In this document: in pieces, positions 32,292 to 42,716 of the stretch | Layout of the letters: each line of letters begins with the position of its first letter | Position numbering within the stretch: position 1 is the first letter of the stretch | Assembly (NCBI GenBank): GCA_963724385.1 | Contig: CAVRUJ010000001.1 | Coordinates: forward strand, 1,178,001 to 1,242,000 | Source: DASXQK01 sp963724385 | GTDB lineage: Bacteria > Pseudomonadota > Alphaproteobacteria > Dongiales > Dongiaceae | Length of the DNA: 64,000 nucleotides | Direction: 5' to 3' | Program-made: the position numbers and the translations under genes | Notes under the pieces: model-generated | Told to the model about the DNA's origin: nothing | Databases searched by the model: none | The model's input: the letters and a program-made list of their open reading frames with translations, nothing else

Positions 32292-32417
32292 TGGCAAACG
32301 ACTTTGGAGCATCGGAGCAATTGGAGCAATTCCGCGCGCGCACGCGAGACATAGAAGGGCACTTTTCATGAGTTCTCTCATGTGTATGGGGAATTCCTCC
32401 AATTCCTCCATTCCTCC
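32153..32417. repeat. Iteron-like repeats and 27-bp inverted repeat (candidate phage origin)
   Basis: A 9-base unit close to GGAG(C/G)AATT occurs about a dozen times. A perfect 27-bp inverted repeat (32153-32179 and 32250-32276, 70-bp spacer) is built of three units per arm. A direct triple (GGAGCATC, GGAGCAATT, GGAGCAATT; 32306-32331) and an inverse triple (AATTCCTCC, AATTCCTCC, ATTCCTCC; 32392-32417) follow. The position directly after the helicase gene suits a replication origin. A coding role (Gly/Ser/Asn-rich C-terminus) is less likely because frames are broken here. Confidence 0.6.
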
Positions 32418-32438
32418 AGTAAGGGAGAAGCAGCGAAC

Positions 32439-33016
32439 ATGCCGATCGACCGTAGGGGTAAAACCACCCCGAGCCAGCCCCAAATCGACGCTGTGGCCGG
32501 CATCGTGTTCCAGATCGCCAGCTGTTCGGAAGGGGGCGCTCGCCGTTGGGCGCTGCAGATCATCAAGGCCTATGCGGCGGCCGGAGCGCCGGTTGCGGCG
32601 CCAGCGAACGGCGAACACCGGATCAACGGGCAACGCGCCAGCCTGACCCGGGAGCAAATCAAGGACATGTTGCGCGAGGCCGCCCTGACGCTCCGCAGGC
32701 TCCGGCATTCAACCGCGATCGGCCCATGGAACTCCGCGCGGCATGGCCCGACGTGGTTCGAGCGACCTGGGATGCCTATGAGCGCGACGGCCGCGAGACC
32801 CCGGATGGCCCCGCGACGCCAGGCCAGATCGCAGCGCTGGACCGCGTGCTGCCCTGGCTCTTTTTGCTGGGGCCCAAAAACCGAGTGCTGGTCTGGGCCC
32901 GCGCGGAACGGGTTCCCTGGCGCAAGCTGGAGCGTCGGTTTGACCGGAATGAGCGGACGCTGCTGCTTTGGTACGACGCCGCGCTAGAGATAATTCGAAC
33001 CAGAGCCAAAATATAG
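32439..33016 (+). pseudogene. DUF6362-like phage protein, frameshifted
   Basis: The N-terminal part (QPQIDAVAGIVFQIASCSEG, then LTREQIKDMLREAALTLRRL) is in the frame of an ATG at 32439 with an AAGGGAG binding site; the rest (FNRDRPMELRAAWPDVVRAT, then VLVWARAERVPWRKLERRFD) is in the next frame. One more C near 32705 joins them. The C-terminal half fits the DUF6362 helix-turn-helix family. An ATG at 32726 could start a shorter protein of 96 residues on its own. Confidence 0.65.
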
Positions 33017-33070
33017 TTGCGGCTTCTGCGCGAAATCTATATGTAGATTTCCCTATCGTGAACAGCATCG

Positions 33071-33101
33071 CGCCCGCCCGGCGACTCGGCCGCGGCGGGC
33101 G
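33071..33101. terminator. GC hairpin ahead of the head module
   Basis: An 8-bp stem CGCCCGCC / GGCGGGCG with a 15-base loop lies in the 120-bp gap between the replication and head modules. Only a weak T-run (TTTC) follows, so termination is uncertain. Confidence 0.3.
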
Positions 33102-33139
33102 TCGCATTTCTGGCCCCTTTCATCCCTGGAGATAGCCAT

Positions 33140-33799
33140 GTGACCGCGCCCGTCACGATCTCGATCCGTGCCGATGTGAAGGGTCTCCAGCGCCAGCTCG
33201 ACCGTCTGGCTAACAGCCAACTGCCCTTCGCCACGGCACTGGCGCTGACTGCCCTGGCCAAGCGGGTGGCCGCTTCCGAGACTGCGGCGCTCTCCACTGT
33301 CTTCGAGAACCCGACTGCCTTCACGAAGCGAGCCTTTGGCGTCCTGCCGGCGCGCAAGGCGACGCTCACGGCGGTGGTCTTCGCCAAGGATATCCAGGCC
33401 GCTTACCTGGCCCCGTCGGAGCAGGGGACACCGCAGTATCTAGGCAAAGGCCGGCGGATCAGGACGCCGGTCAATATCAACACCAACGTTTCGGGCAACA
33501 TCCCCAAGGGCTCAATCCAACGATTGCTTGCTCGGCCCGGCGTATTCCTCGGCACGATCAATGGCGTGAATGGTCTGTGGCAGCGCGTCGGTTCGCCGAA
33601 GCGCGCCGGGCGACGGACACGCCGCATTGCTGGCAACGAGCGGCCACACAAACTTCGCCTGCTCGTCGCCTTCACCAGGCCGAAGCCGATCTCGACGCGG
33701 CTCGAATATCATCAGCGGGCGCGTGCCGTCATCGCTGCCGGCTTTGATGAGGAATTCAGCGTGGCAATGCGCCGCGCGCTTGCCACCGTTCGCCTCTAA
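33140..33799 (+). CDS. Intact phage protein at the start of the head module
   Basis: A 219-residue protein from a GTG at 33140. The N-terminus (VTISIRADVKGLQRQLDRLA) and middle (TAFTKRAFGVLPARKATLTA) are basic and mostly helical, ending in a beta-rich part. Proteins of this kind appear next to the small terminase in several lambda-like alphaproteobacterial phages, but I do not recognise a named family. It is one of the few unbroken frames of this region. Confidence 0.6.
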   Translation: MTAPVTISIRADVKGLQRQLDRLANSQLPFATALALTALAKRVAASETAALSTVFENPTAFTKRAFGVLPARKATLTAVVFAKDIQAAYLAPSEQGTPQYLGKGRRIRTPVNINTNVSGNIPKGSIQRLLARPGVFLGTINGVNGLWQRVGSPKRAGRRTRRIAGNERPHKLRLLVAFTRPKPISTRLEYHQRARAVIAAGFDEEFSVAMRRALATVRL

Positions 33800-33910
33800 A
33801 CAATTTGGGTCCTTCCTGGCGACCAAATCCCCGCGGGCATTTCGCGTGCGCGGTTTTCCACTGTCGCGCATAAGAAAATCCGCCTTCTGTTACCCACTGA
33901 GGTTTTTGCT

Positions 33911-34496
33911 ATGTCCGCTCTGACGGCCGAGCGTCCCGACGGCCGCATCCTCGCCAACAAGCGGGAGTTGGCGCGCATCCTGCGCTGCTCGTTGCCGACC
34001 TTGGCGAAGCTGATCGACGATAATCCCGACTTCCCGGTCGTGGGCCGCGGATCGAACGGCGTCGAATGGCAGTTCGACGCCGAGCGCGTTATCGAGTTCA
34101 TCCGGGAGAAGCGGGACAAGCCCGCGACCAGCGCAACAATCGCTCGAGGAGAAGGCCGCCTATTTCGGCCAGTTCTCGCTGCCGATCGACGACGTGGTGC
34201 CGGAAGAGGCGAAGGGTCTGAGCCCGACGCAGCGGGCCAGCGTTGCGAAGGCCCGCCTGATCGAACGCAAGCTCGCGGTCGAGACGGGCATGCTGGTGCC
34301 CGTCGCGGAGCTGCGTCAGATACTACAGGGCGCGTTCATGAAGCTGGGCCGCTCGCTCGACGGACTGCCGGTCCTGCTGGCGCGCCAGCATGGCCTACCG
34401 GAGGAGGTGGCCAGGGCCATGCGCTCTTCGATCGACGACTTCCGCCGGACCTTCGTCAACGAGCTCGCCGACGTCCTACGGGACGACGAAGCATGA
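33911..34496 (+). pseudogene. Terminase small subunit (Nu1/DUF1441-like), frameshifted
   Basis: The N-terminal DNA-binding part (LANKRELARILRCSLPTLAK, GSNGVEWQFDAERVIEFIR) is in one frame; the rest (EEKAAYFGQFSLPIDDVVPE, VAKARLIERKLAVETGMLVP, SIDDFRRTFVNELADVLRD) is in the next, joined near 34130. It would select phage DNA for packaging as partner of the large subunit. It ends by ATGA overlap with the terminase gene. Confidence 0.75.
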
Positions 34497-36574
34497 GCGA
34501 ACTCGCCGAGGCGCGGTACTACGCGCCGGCGCGGCTGCTCCGCGAGAGTGTCGCGGCGTTCCTGCCGGCCGACCGGCTCAACGTGGCCGAGCATGCCGCC
34601 CAGCATCGCTGGCTCGCCAACGAAGGCGGCGGCTACGTTGGTCGCTGGCAGCACAGCTGGGTGCCTTACGGGGTCGAGCCGCAGGAGGCGCTCACCTCGC
34701 TCGATCACATGACCGTCGCCGTGGTCGGGCCCGGACAATCGGCCAAGTCGAGCTTCGGAGAGAACTGGCTCTTCCGGAACATCGATATCGATCCGGCGGA
34801 CATGCTGATCTACATGCAGACCGACCAGGCCGTGGAGGCCTTCGTCAAGGGCCGGATCAACCCGATGATCGAGCAGCACCCGCGGATGCGGAACAAGCTC
34901 GGTCTCAATGCGGTCGACGATAGCCTGCACTTCAAGCGGTTTCGGGTATGCGGGTCGAGTTCCTCTCGGCCACGCATTCCAACCTGATCAGCAAGTCAGC
35001 GCCGAGGATCTGGGGCGACGAGATCGACGCCTATGGTGAAGGCCTGGGCGACGTGAAGGCGCTATGGGACGTGCGCCGGCAGACCTTCGGGCGCGAGTCG
35101 ATGCTGCTGGTCACGAGCCATCCCGATCTGGCCCGCGGTCTCGATCCCGAGACTTGGACCGCCGGCGTGATGGCGATCTATGCCGACAGCGATCGCCGGA
35201 CCTGGTGGTGGCCGTGCCCGGAATGCGGGGCCTGGTCCTCGCCGGTTCCGATCGCCTCGCGGGTGATGCGGATCACCTATCCGGAAGAGGCGCCGCTGGA
35301 TGAGGTCGAGCAGGCCGCCCGCCTGCTCTGCCCTGTCTCGGGCTGCCTGATCGAGGATCGACAGCGCCGGGCGATGAACTTGGCCGGCCGCTGGATCGGG
35401 CTCGGCCAGGAGATCGCTGAGGACGGTACGATCACCGGCGAGCGGGTCAAGCGCGACACGGCCGGGTTCTGGATCGTCGGTCCGATGAGCCCCTTCGCGC
35501 TCGGCGGGATTGGCGGTCTGGCCCGCGCGCGGGCCAAGGCCGAGCGGGAGCTGGCGACGTTGGGCGACGAGGAGAGCCTGCGCCAGGTCATGGTCAAGCA
35601 GTGGGGCGAGCCCATGTCCCGCCGCGCTCTGTCGGTTCGGTCGATGCCTCGACGCTGGCGGAGCGTGCCGACGGCGAGCATGGCCTGAAGCTCGGTGAGG
35701 TCGCCGAGGGCGTGCGCTTCCTCACTGGCGGGATCGATGTCCAGGCCGCGCATTTCGAGGTGATGGTTCGCGGCTGGGGTGAGGCGGGCGAGTCCTGGAT
35801 CGTCGACAAGTATCGTCTGCCGGCCGATCCGGCGATCGCATCGGAGGACTGGGACAGGCTTCTGGCCGTCTGCTGACGAAACGCTACCCGCTCGCCGACG
35901 GTAGCGGGCGCGTCATGGCGATCCGGGCGATCGGCTACGATTTGGCGGTGTGCCCGGCGTGACGGCACAAGCCTATGACACGTTCGCGCGATTCCGCCGG
36001 CGGGGTGACGCGCGCAGCTACGGCAAGCTCGACGGGCGCGACGTTCTCGTCGCTGTTGCCGACCAAGGGCAATGCCGGTCCGCTCTCGGCCCGGCTACAA
36101 GTGGTCTATCCGGACTCGGCCCGCAAGGATCGCAAGGTTGCCAGAACTGGCACCGTGCCACTCGGCCTGTTCAACGCGAACCAGTTCAAGGATGACCTGG
36201 CCGGGCAGCTCGGCCGGGCCATGCCCGGCACTGGTACGTGCATTTCCCGCCGGCGTTGCGCTCCAAGGAGAAGCCGCATGTCTTCTTCGAGCAGCTCGTC
36301 GCCGAGAAGCGCGATGCCCCGGTCGCTGGTCGAAGCCGCACCAGGGGATCCGCAACGAGGCGGCCGACCTGATGGTGATCTCCACGCCATCGCCCATCTC
36401 CATGGTCTGGGCGGATCGACTGGGCCAAGCCGCCGGCGTGGGCGTCGCCCTGGGACAAGAATTCGATGGTTTCGGCCGGATCGAGGTGGCGCCTGGCGCG
36501 CCGGCGGTGATGCCGCCGCCCTCCGCTCCGGCCGAAGCTTTAAGAAGCGCTCAATCTTGAGCCGGCTTGCATAG
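34493..36574 (+). pseudogene. Terminase large subunit (GpA family), many frameshifts
   Basis: The packaging motor and nuclease. Frame pieces: N-terminal ATPase with AVVGPGQSAKSSFGENWLF (Walker A-like), WGDEIDAYGEGLGDVKALW (Walker B-like), LLVTSHPDLARGLDPETW, a zinc-type segment (WWPCPECGAWSSPV), then the nuclease start GGIDVQAAHFEVMVRGWGE and the end region around FNANQFKDDL and WSKPHQGIRNEAADLM. Shifts lie near 34945, 35640, 35872, 35955, 36230 and 36330. As written it cannot make a functional motor. Confidence 0.8.
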
Positions 36575-36581
36575 AGGCCCG

Positions 36582-36845
36582 ATGTATAACCCATCGACCA
36601 GCATCTTCGCCGGAATGTCGACCCAGGCGCTGCAGACCGCGTTGGCGCAGGCGCAGCAGGCCTATATCGATCTTTCGACGGGCGCGAAGGGTGAATCGTA
36701 CAGCTACACCCAAGGCCAGGGCAGCAAGGCCATCACCTATACCCGCGCCAACCTCGGCGCGCTGACCGGGCTGATCAAGCAGCTCCAGGCTCAGCTCGGC
36801 ATTGTGCGGCATCCCCGCCACGCTCTCTCGATCGGGTTCCGCTGA
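36582..36845 (+). CDS. gpW-like head-tail joining protein
   Basis: An 87-residue protein with the gpW pattern: LAQAQQAYIDLSTGAKGESY and YTRANLGALTGLIKQLQAQL. gpW binds the portal side of filled heads and makes the site for the next joining protein. It lies between terminase and portal genes, as in lambda. The ATG at 36582 starts MYNPSTSIFAGMSTQALQT. Confidence 0.82.
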   Translation: MYNPSTSIFAGMSTQALQTALAQAQQAYIDLSTGAKGESYSYTQGQGSKAITYTRANLGALTGLIKQLQAQLGIVRHPRHALSIGFR

Positions 36846-38522
36846 TGGCTGCCCCGTTTGCCCCGCGCAAGCAGGTGCAGATCCTCGGCGCCGATGGCCA
36901 TCCGCTGCCGCCCCGGCATCCTGGTGCCGCTGGGCGCAAGCTAGCTCTCGCCGGCGGCGCGGGTCATGGTCGGGCGTGCCCTATGACGCCGCCGACGTCT
37001 GGTCGGATCACATGTCGGCGTGGATGCCGATGCTGTGGTCGGCCGACAACGTCCTCAACCCCTATCGCGACCGGATCGTCGCCCGGACGCGCGATGCGGT
37101 GCGCAACGACGGTTGGGCGAGGGTGCCGTCACGCGCGTGCTCGACAACGCGATGGCGAATTTCCGGCCGCTCGCAAGCCCGACTATCGTGCGCTGGCGTC
37201 TATAGCGGGATTCAGACGTTCGACGCGGTCTGGGCCGACGAATATGGCCGCGCGCTCAAGGCATGCTGGCGGACCTGGGCCAACGATCCGGGACGCTGGT
37301 GTGACGCCAGCGCGCCATGACTGTCTCGCAGATGTCGTCTGCATTCCGTCACTATCTGGTCGACGGCGAAGGGCTGGGTATCCTCTCTTGGCTGCGAGAG
37401 GGTCGGACAGGTGCTGCTTGGTATGCCACCGCGCTCCAGGTAGTTGATCCGGACCGGCTCGCAATCCCCAGCTCGTGTTCGACGATCGGACCTGCGCGGC
37501 GGGTCGAGGTCGATCGCTTCGGCGCCGCGATGAGCTACTGGATCCGCGCCGCGCTCAGGGCGACTGGTGGGCGGCAGCGGATGCGTGCATTGGGAGAGGA
37601 TCCCGCGCGAGACCGCCTGGGGCCGTCCTATCGTGGTGCATGACTTCGATCGCGAGCGGGCCGGCCAGCACCGCAGCAGCGCCGGGACGCTGGCGCCCGT
37701 GCTGAAGCGGCTGAAAATGCTGATTCGGTACGATAGCGCGGAACTCGACGCCGCGATCATCAACGCGATGTTCGGCGCCTACGTCGAGAGCCCGTTCGAT
37801 CCGGAAAAGGTGGAGGAGGCGCTGACCAGGCGCAGACGACAATGCTCGGCAGCACCAGAAGCATCGCTCTGACTCGCACAGGGACCGCGACCGGATGCTC
37901 GGCGGGGCGCGGCTCCCGCTGTTCTACCCCGGCGAGGCGATCAGGGCCGTCACGGCCGAGCAGCCGACCGGACGATTCAGGGGTTCGAGAAGGCGATGCT
38001 GCACAACGTCTCGGCCGGGCCGGAACGTCGGCGCAGCAGGTCCCGAACGACGGGGCGGACATGGACTACTGCTCGGCCCGAGGCGCGCTGCTGGAGGTCC
38101 TGAAGACGATGGGCCGGCGTCGCGAGGATTTTGCGCCGGGCTTCGGCCAGCCGATCTACGCCGCGTTCGTCGAGGAGTGCATCGAGCTGGACGAACTGCC
38201 GATGCCGGCGGGCACACCAGATTTCTCGGCGTTCCGCACGGCCTACGGCGATGCTCACTCGATCGGCCCTGGGAAGGGCTGGATGGATTCGGTCGGCCGA
38301 ACCCGACGGCGCGATCCTTCGGATGGACGCCGGTCCTGTCGACGCTCGACGAGGAATGCTGCCGACCAGGGGCTGAACCGGAAGCCTGCCTGGATCATCG
38401 CCGCGATGGAAATCCAGATCTTCAAGGATCGCGGCATCCCAGGGCTCGACCTCGGCCGAGCATGCAAACCCGAGCCGCCTGCATCGCCCCAGTCGCAGAA
38501 GAGTCAATCTCTCCCGGCGTGA
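36845..38522 (+). pseudogene. Portal protein (lambda gpB family), many frameshifts
   Basis: Pieces in three frames rebuild a lambda-family portal: RKLALAGGAGH, VLNPYRDRIVARTRDAVRND, RTWANDPGRWCDAS, MTVSQMSSAFRHYLVDGEGL, ATALQVVDPDRL, HWERIPRETAWGRPIVV, LKRLKMLIRYDSAELDAAII, AMFGAYVESPFDPEKVEEAL, MDYCSARGALLEVLKTMGRR, FAPGFGQPIYAAFVEECIEL. It should form the dodecameric ring at the head vertex. About eight shifts break it. Its end overlaps the protease start (GTGA). Confidence 0.8.
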
Positions 38523-39437
38523 CCGCCCCCGCCCCCCCCCCCCCCCCTGGCCCCTCCGGTACATCAGCGGCTTCGCACATCTGGCCCAACGGATCTTCAA
38601 CCTCCCGCTCGCGATCCTTCCCGACAAGGCCGAGAAGATCATGGCGGCACTCGCCGAGCGGCTCGGCGTGACCTCGATGTTCCCGGTCGCCGGATCGAGC
38701 ATGCCGCGGCAGCATTGGGCCGACGATTTCACCGTCGACGAGGCGATGAGCGCTCGCATCCGACCACGGCTACGACCTCGCCGCCAGCATCGCGATGATA
38801 CCGGTGACGGGCACACTGGTGCAAAAGACCGGCAGCCTGCGCCCCTGGTCCGGGATGACCGGCTATGACGGCTTACGGCAGGCCTTCCTGACGGCGCTAG
38901 ATGATCCGGCGATCGAGGCGGTCTGTCTCAACGTCGACGCCGGGCGGTAAAATCGCCGGTCTGTTCGACCTGGTCGACACAATCTATAAAGCGCGCGGCG
39001 AAAAGCCGGTATGGGCGATCCTGAACGGAAACGCTTGTCGGCCGCCTACGCGATCGCCTCGGCGGCCGATCGGATCATCGTGCCGCGCACCGGCGCGTCC
39101 GGCTCGATCGGGGTCATCGCATGCACGTCGACTGGTCGCAAGCGATCGACAAGGCCGGCCTCAAGGTGACGCTGATCGCCTACGGCAAGAAAAAGACCGA
39201 TGGCCGCCCAGAGCTGCCGCTCGCGGATGAGGCCAGGAAGCGCTGACAGGCCGACATCAACGCGATGGGCGAGCTGTTCACCGATACGGTCGCGCGCAAC
39301 CGGTGGCCGCCGCGTCGGGGATGCGCGGACACGAGGCGGGGACGTTCCTGGGCGCGAACGGCGTCGCGGCGCGGCTCGCCGATCAAGTGATGGCGCCCGA
39401 CGCCGCCTTTCGGGCCTTGCTCGCCGAGCTGGGCTGA
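38519..39437 (+). pseudogene. S49/ClpP-type prohead protease (gpC-like), broken
   Basis: A signal-peptide-peptidase-A-like head maturation protease. Pieces: FNLPLAILPDKAEKIMAALA, MIPVTGTLVQKTGSLRPWSG, DDPAIEAVCLNVDAG, AGLFDLVDTIYKARGEKPVW, then the catalytic Ser region TGASGSIGVI and the Lys region VDWSQAIDKAGLKVTLIAYG. It has shifts near 38550, 38750, 38940, 39035, 39120 and 39300, plus a TGA at 39244-39246 where Trp fits (EARKR-stop-QADINAMGEL). A run of 16 C lies close to the start. Confidence 0.78.
38532..38547 (+). repeat. Run of 16 C residues
   Basis: A 16-base homopolymer, preceded by another five C and one G, lies about five codons after the protease start. It is the longest homopolymer of the window and changes the reading frame of the gene with each base gained or lost. 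Confidence 0.9.
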
Positions 39438-39465
39438 AACCCTTCCCAAAGGAGATCTTAAGACC

Positions 39466-40037
39466 ATGAGTCAAGCGAGCACCTTCGCAATGGGCGGCCG
39501 CCGCGCCGTTCGCCCATCTGTTCGGGACGGGCAAGAAGGCCAAGCCAAGGGCACCACGACGGCGACGACGAAGACGAGTCGGACGAGCGAAGCGAGCAAG
39601 GACGCGCCGAGTCGAGGACGACGAAGACGCGCGGATGAAGACGACGCACGACGACAAGAAGGGCAAGAAGTCGAAAGGCCAAGAAGGCCGACGAAGGAGG
39701 AGCGCGAAGAGGAAGAGGCCAATGCCCGCGGCCGGGGGAGCAAGGCCGAGCGCGCCCGGTGGGCAAGGTGCTCGCCACAAGGCCTCGTGGTGGGCCGGGT
39801 CGGCGTCGCCTGCCAGCTGCTGCAGCGACCTCGGGGATGGTCGTCGGCGAAGATCGTCGCCACGCTCGGCGCCATGCCGGCCGAGGCGGGGGCCGGGCGC
39901 CAGGCTCTATGACCGGATGGACCGCAACGGCCGTGCCAATCCCGGTCATCGGCGCCGACGCCGCAAGGCGCGGGGAACGCCCGCCGGGGCTCGCCGCAGC
40001 GGCCTCGCTGCCGGCCGCAAGGCCCGCGGCGAGGCCT
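39466..40037 (+). pseudogene. Prohead scaffold-like protein, scrambled frames
   Basis: From the ATG at 39466 (MSQASTFAMGG) the three frames show mainly Lys/Arg/Glu/Asp-rich low-complexity pieces (for example KKGKKSKGQEGRRR, KEEREEEEANARGRG) and then AKIVATLGAMPAEA. This is the look of the charged scaffold that follows the protease in lambda-like phages, with many indels. The limits are approximate. Confidence 0.5.
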
Positions 40038-40086
40038 GATCGCCCCAACCCTACCGTGCCCAAACCTCGACGCAGCCGTCAGGGCC

Positions 40087-40830
40087 AGCCCGGGAAGCCC
40101 GGCGGCCTGACGCTTTCGAAGGAATACTGCCAACCAACTACGGGCACCGACAACCCGCAGGGGACAGCCGGGGATCTCGGCGAGGCCTACTATCCCGGAT
40201 CGACTGATCGCGGGCAACATGAAGCTGGTGACGGGCCGGAGATGGCCTGACGGCGCCGCGGCGCCTGATCGCCCGCGGCACGGTGATGGGCCAGGTCTAC
40301 GTGGGCGGCCGCGGGGCCGCACCAACCGCCGGCGGCGGCCAACACCGGCGGCGGGGCGATCACCGTGCTCGATGGCACGACGCCGGTCGCGCTGGCGGCA
40401 AGTCCGGCGTCTATGCCCGGCGCGCATGGCCGCGCGCCGCGTTCAGCTCAACGGCGCCGAACTGACGCCGGGCCTGGCCTCGGCGCCACGATTTCATCCC
40501 AAGCTGCAACTTCACCATCGCCGGGGAGGGGGCTGACCGAGGACGACGCCTTCGTCGCCGGCGACGGTTTCCTGATCCGGTCACGGCCGGCTCGGGGAGT
40601 ACCCCGGCGGTGGCGACGGCGATCGACGGCAGCCAGGCGCCGACTGGGATCTGGCCGACGATGTCGACGCGACCGGCAGCAACGTCACCGGCGGCCTCTA
40701 CCAGATCGGCGAATTCAACGGGAATGCTGATCACGTCGACGCCAGCTTTACCCTGGCCTCGATCACCGCGCTGCTGCGGCCGCTGGCCATCTTCATCAGA
40801 ACCTTCGTCACGGCGGCGGATCCGACCGAA
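40087..40830 (+). pseudogene. Head decoration protein (gpD-like), broken
   Basis: Pieces such as LTLSKEYCQPTTGTDNPQ, GTVMGQVYVGGRG, GGGAITVLDGTTPV, DDAFVAGDGFLI and LYQIGEFNGNADH follow the order of a gpD-type decoration protein, which stabilises the expanded head. No start codon is evident and at least eight shifts are present. The limits are approximate. Confidence 0.6.
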
Positions 40831-40939
40831 GGCTGGTCCCCCCGCCTGGCGGGGACGCAAAACCGGCCGCCTGCGCTTTTTGACCTCAACCCTCAAGCCC
40901 GGCCGTCAGCGCCGCGCTCACTTAGACGACGCCCATGCT

Positions 40940-42030
40940 GGAGGCAAACTTCGAATCTATGACACCAACGTTCTGGTCCAGGTGGTTCCAAACCTGCTGC
41001 CTCGCAGAACTGGCTGCTCGACAAGTTCTTTCCGAACATCGTCGAGAGCGACACGAATTCGTGTCGATCGACGTCGACATCGGCAAGCGGCGGATGTCGC
41101 CGTTCGTCTCGCCGCTGGTCGAGGGCAAGCTGGTCGAGCAGCGTCGCTATCCAGACCAACACGTTCAAGCCCGCCTACATCAAGGACAAGCGGGCGCCGG
41201 ACCTGCGCAAGCCCGTGCGCCGGATGATCGGCGAGCGGATCGGCGGCGACATGACCGGCGAGGAACGCGAGATGGCCAATCTCGAATTCGAGATGACCGA
41301 CCAGGTCGACATGCTGAACCGGCGCCTGGAATGGATGGCCGCGCAGGTGATAGACCGGCACCGTGACGATCGTCGGCGAGGGCTTCCCCTCGGTGCTGGT
41401 CGACTTCGGCCGCGCCTCGGGGCTGACGGTGGCGCTGACCGGCAATGCCCAGTGGGGTGTCTCCGCCAATTTCAACGCGGCGGGACGCGATCCGGTGCCG
41501 ATGCAGAGCATCGAGGCCTGGCAGCGGCAAGATCCTCAAGGAGAGCGGCGCCCAGGTCCATACCGACATCGTCTTCACCACGACCCCGTGGCAGGAAGTT
41601 CCTCAAGCGGAAGGGCGTCCAGGGCGCGGTCTACTTCCTCTCGAAGCTAATCGGCGAGGAGCCGGGGAACCTCATCAATCCCGGCGCGCAAATCGAGCGC
41701 GGCGCAGCCTTTTCAAGGGCATCTGGGGCCAGTTATCGTCCTGTGGCTCTACAATGACTGGTTCGTCGACGACAACAACGTCGAGAAAGCCCATGCTGCC
41801 GGATGGCACGGTGATCATGACTGGCCCCGACATGATGGGCACCCGGGCCTTCGGGGCAGATCATGGATCCGGCCTTCAACTATGAGGCGCTGCCCTTCGC
41901 GCCGAAGACCTGGGTCGAGAATGATCCGCCGCAGCGCCTGATCAGGATGATGCAGTCGAGCCCGATCGTCATCCCGAGCCGCGTCAATGCGGCCCTGGCC
42001 GCGACGGTCGCCACCGCGGTCGAGACCTGA
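40940..42030 (+). pseudogene. Major capsid protein (gpE family), many frameshifts
   Basis: Pieces in three frames: RIYDTNVLVQVVPNLL, HEFVSIDVDIGKRRMSPFVS, PLVEGKLVEQRRY, NLEFEMTDQVDMLNRRLEWM, GEGFPSVLVDFGRASGLTVA, ESGAQVHTDIVFTTTPWQ, KGVQGAVYFLSKLIGEEPGN, FNYEALPFAPKTWVENDPPQ, QSSPIVIPSRVNAALAATVA. They give a lambda gpE-type capsid of about 350 residues. The start codon is not clear (around 40945-40955), and about seven shifts are seen. Confidence 0.82.
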
Positions 42031-42032
42031 TC

Positions 42033-42371
42033 GTGGCGGAGCAGGGCAGGACGAAGGGCGCCGCCGGAGCGCCCTCCACCGATATCTTGGGCAGCGTCAC
42101 CGTGACGGTGGCGCCCGGCAGGACGGTCGTCGGCGGCGACACCAGGGCGGTGCCCAGCACGGATCTCGACGACAAGGGTCAGCGCAAGGTTGTGCAGGTC
42201 CCGATCTCGAAGAGCTACGGACCCGGGCAGTCGCTAGAGGTCCCAGCGGAGGAGGCCGCCCGCCTGCTGAAGCTGGGCGCGATCCTGGCGCCCGGCGAGA
42301 AGGCCGAGAAGGAAGAGGCCGCGGCGCCGCTGGTCAGGCAGGACCAGGGCCTCCAGGTCAAGACCGCCTGA
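42033..42371 (+). CDS. Intact phage protein after the capsid gene
   Basis: A 112-residue protein from a GTG at 42033, two bases after the capsid stop. The middle (TDILGSVTVTVAPGRTVVGG, QVPISKSYGPGQSLEVPAEE) is beta-rich and the end is charged. It occupies the position of head-tail connector or FI-like proteins. No named family is recognised. Confidence 0.6.
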   Translation: MAEQGRTKGAAGAPSTDILGSVTVTVAPGRTVVGGDTRAVPSTDLDDKGQRKVVQVPISKSYGPGQSLEVPAEEAARLLKLGAILAPGEKAEKEEAAAPLVRQDQGLQVKTA

Positions 42372-42380
42372 ACCTCAGCC

Positions 42381-42716
42381 ATGACGATCGACTGGGACGA
42401 GAAGCTCTTCGCGCCGGTCCACGGGCTATTTGGTGAAGCGATCACCTATCTGCCCGCTGCCGGCGGCTCGTTTCCGATCGCCGATGCCATCTTCGAGGAA
42501 GCCTACCGGCCGCTGCCGCTGAGCGAGGAGGAAGCTGAGGTCACGACGGAGACGCCGGCGATGACGGTCCGCCTCGCCGCGTTACCGGCCGAACCGGTGC
42601 AGGGCGACCAGGTCCAGGTCCCGACGATGAATGCCACCTACATCGTCAAGGAACCGCAGATCGACCGGCATGCGGGCACGGCGCTTCTGCTGCTGAATCT
42701 GGTGAGCCAGCCGTGA
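42381..42716 (+). CDS. Head-tail joining protein (gpFII-like)
   Basis: A 111-residue protein (MTIDWDEKLFAPVHGLFGEA, VQGDQVQVPTMNATYIVKEP, AGTALLLLNLVSQ) with the length and small beta-barrel look of the lambda FII/Mu-type head-tail joining proteins. The frame is intact. It overlaps the next gene start (GTGA). Confidence 0.6.
   Translation: MTIDWDEKLFAPVHGLFGEAITYLPAAGGSFPIADAIFEEAYRPLPLSEEEAEVTTETPAMTVRLAALPAEPVQGDQVQVPTMNATYIVKEPQIDRHAGTALLLLNLVSQP

Noticed and set aside
32153..32417. The GGAG repeats as a CRISPR array
   Set aside because: The units are about 9 bases without spacers of constant length, and no cas genes are present.
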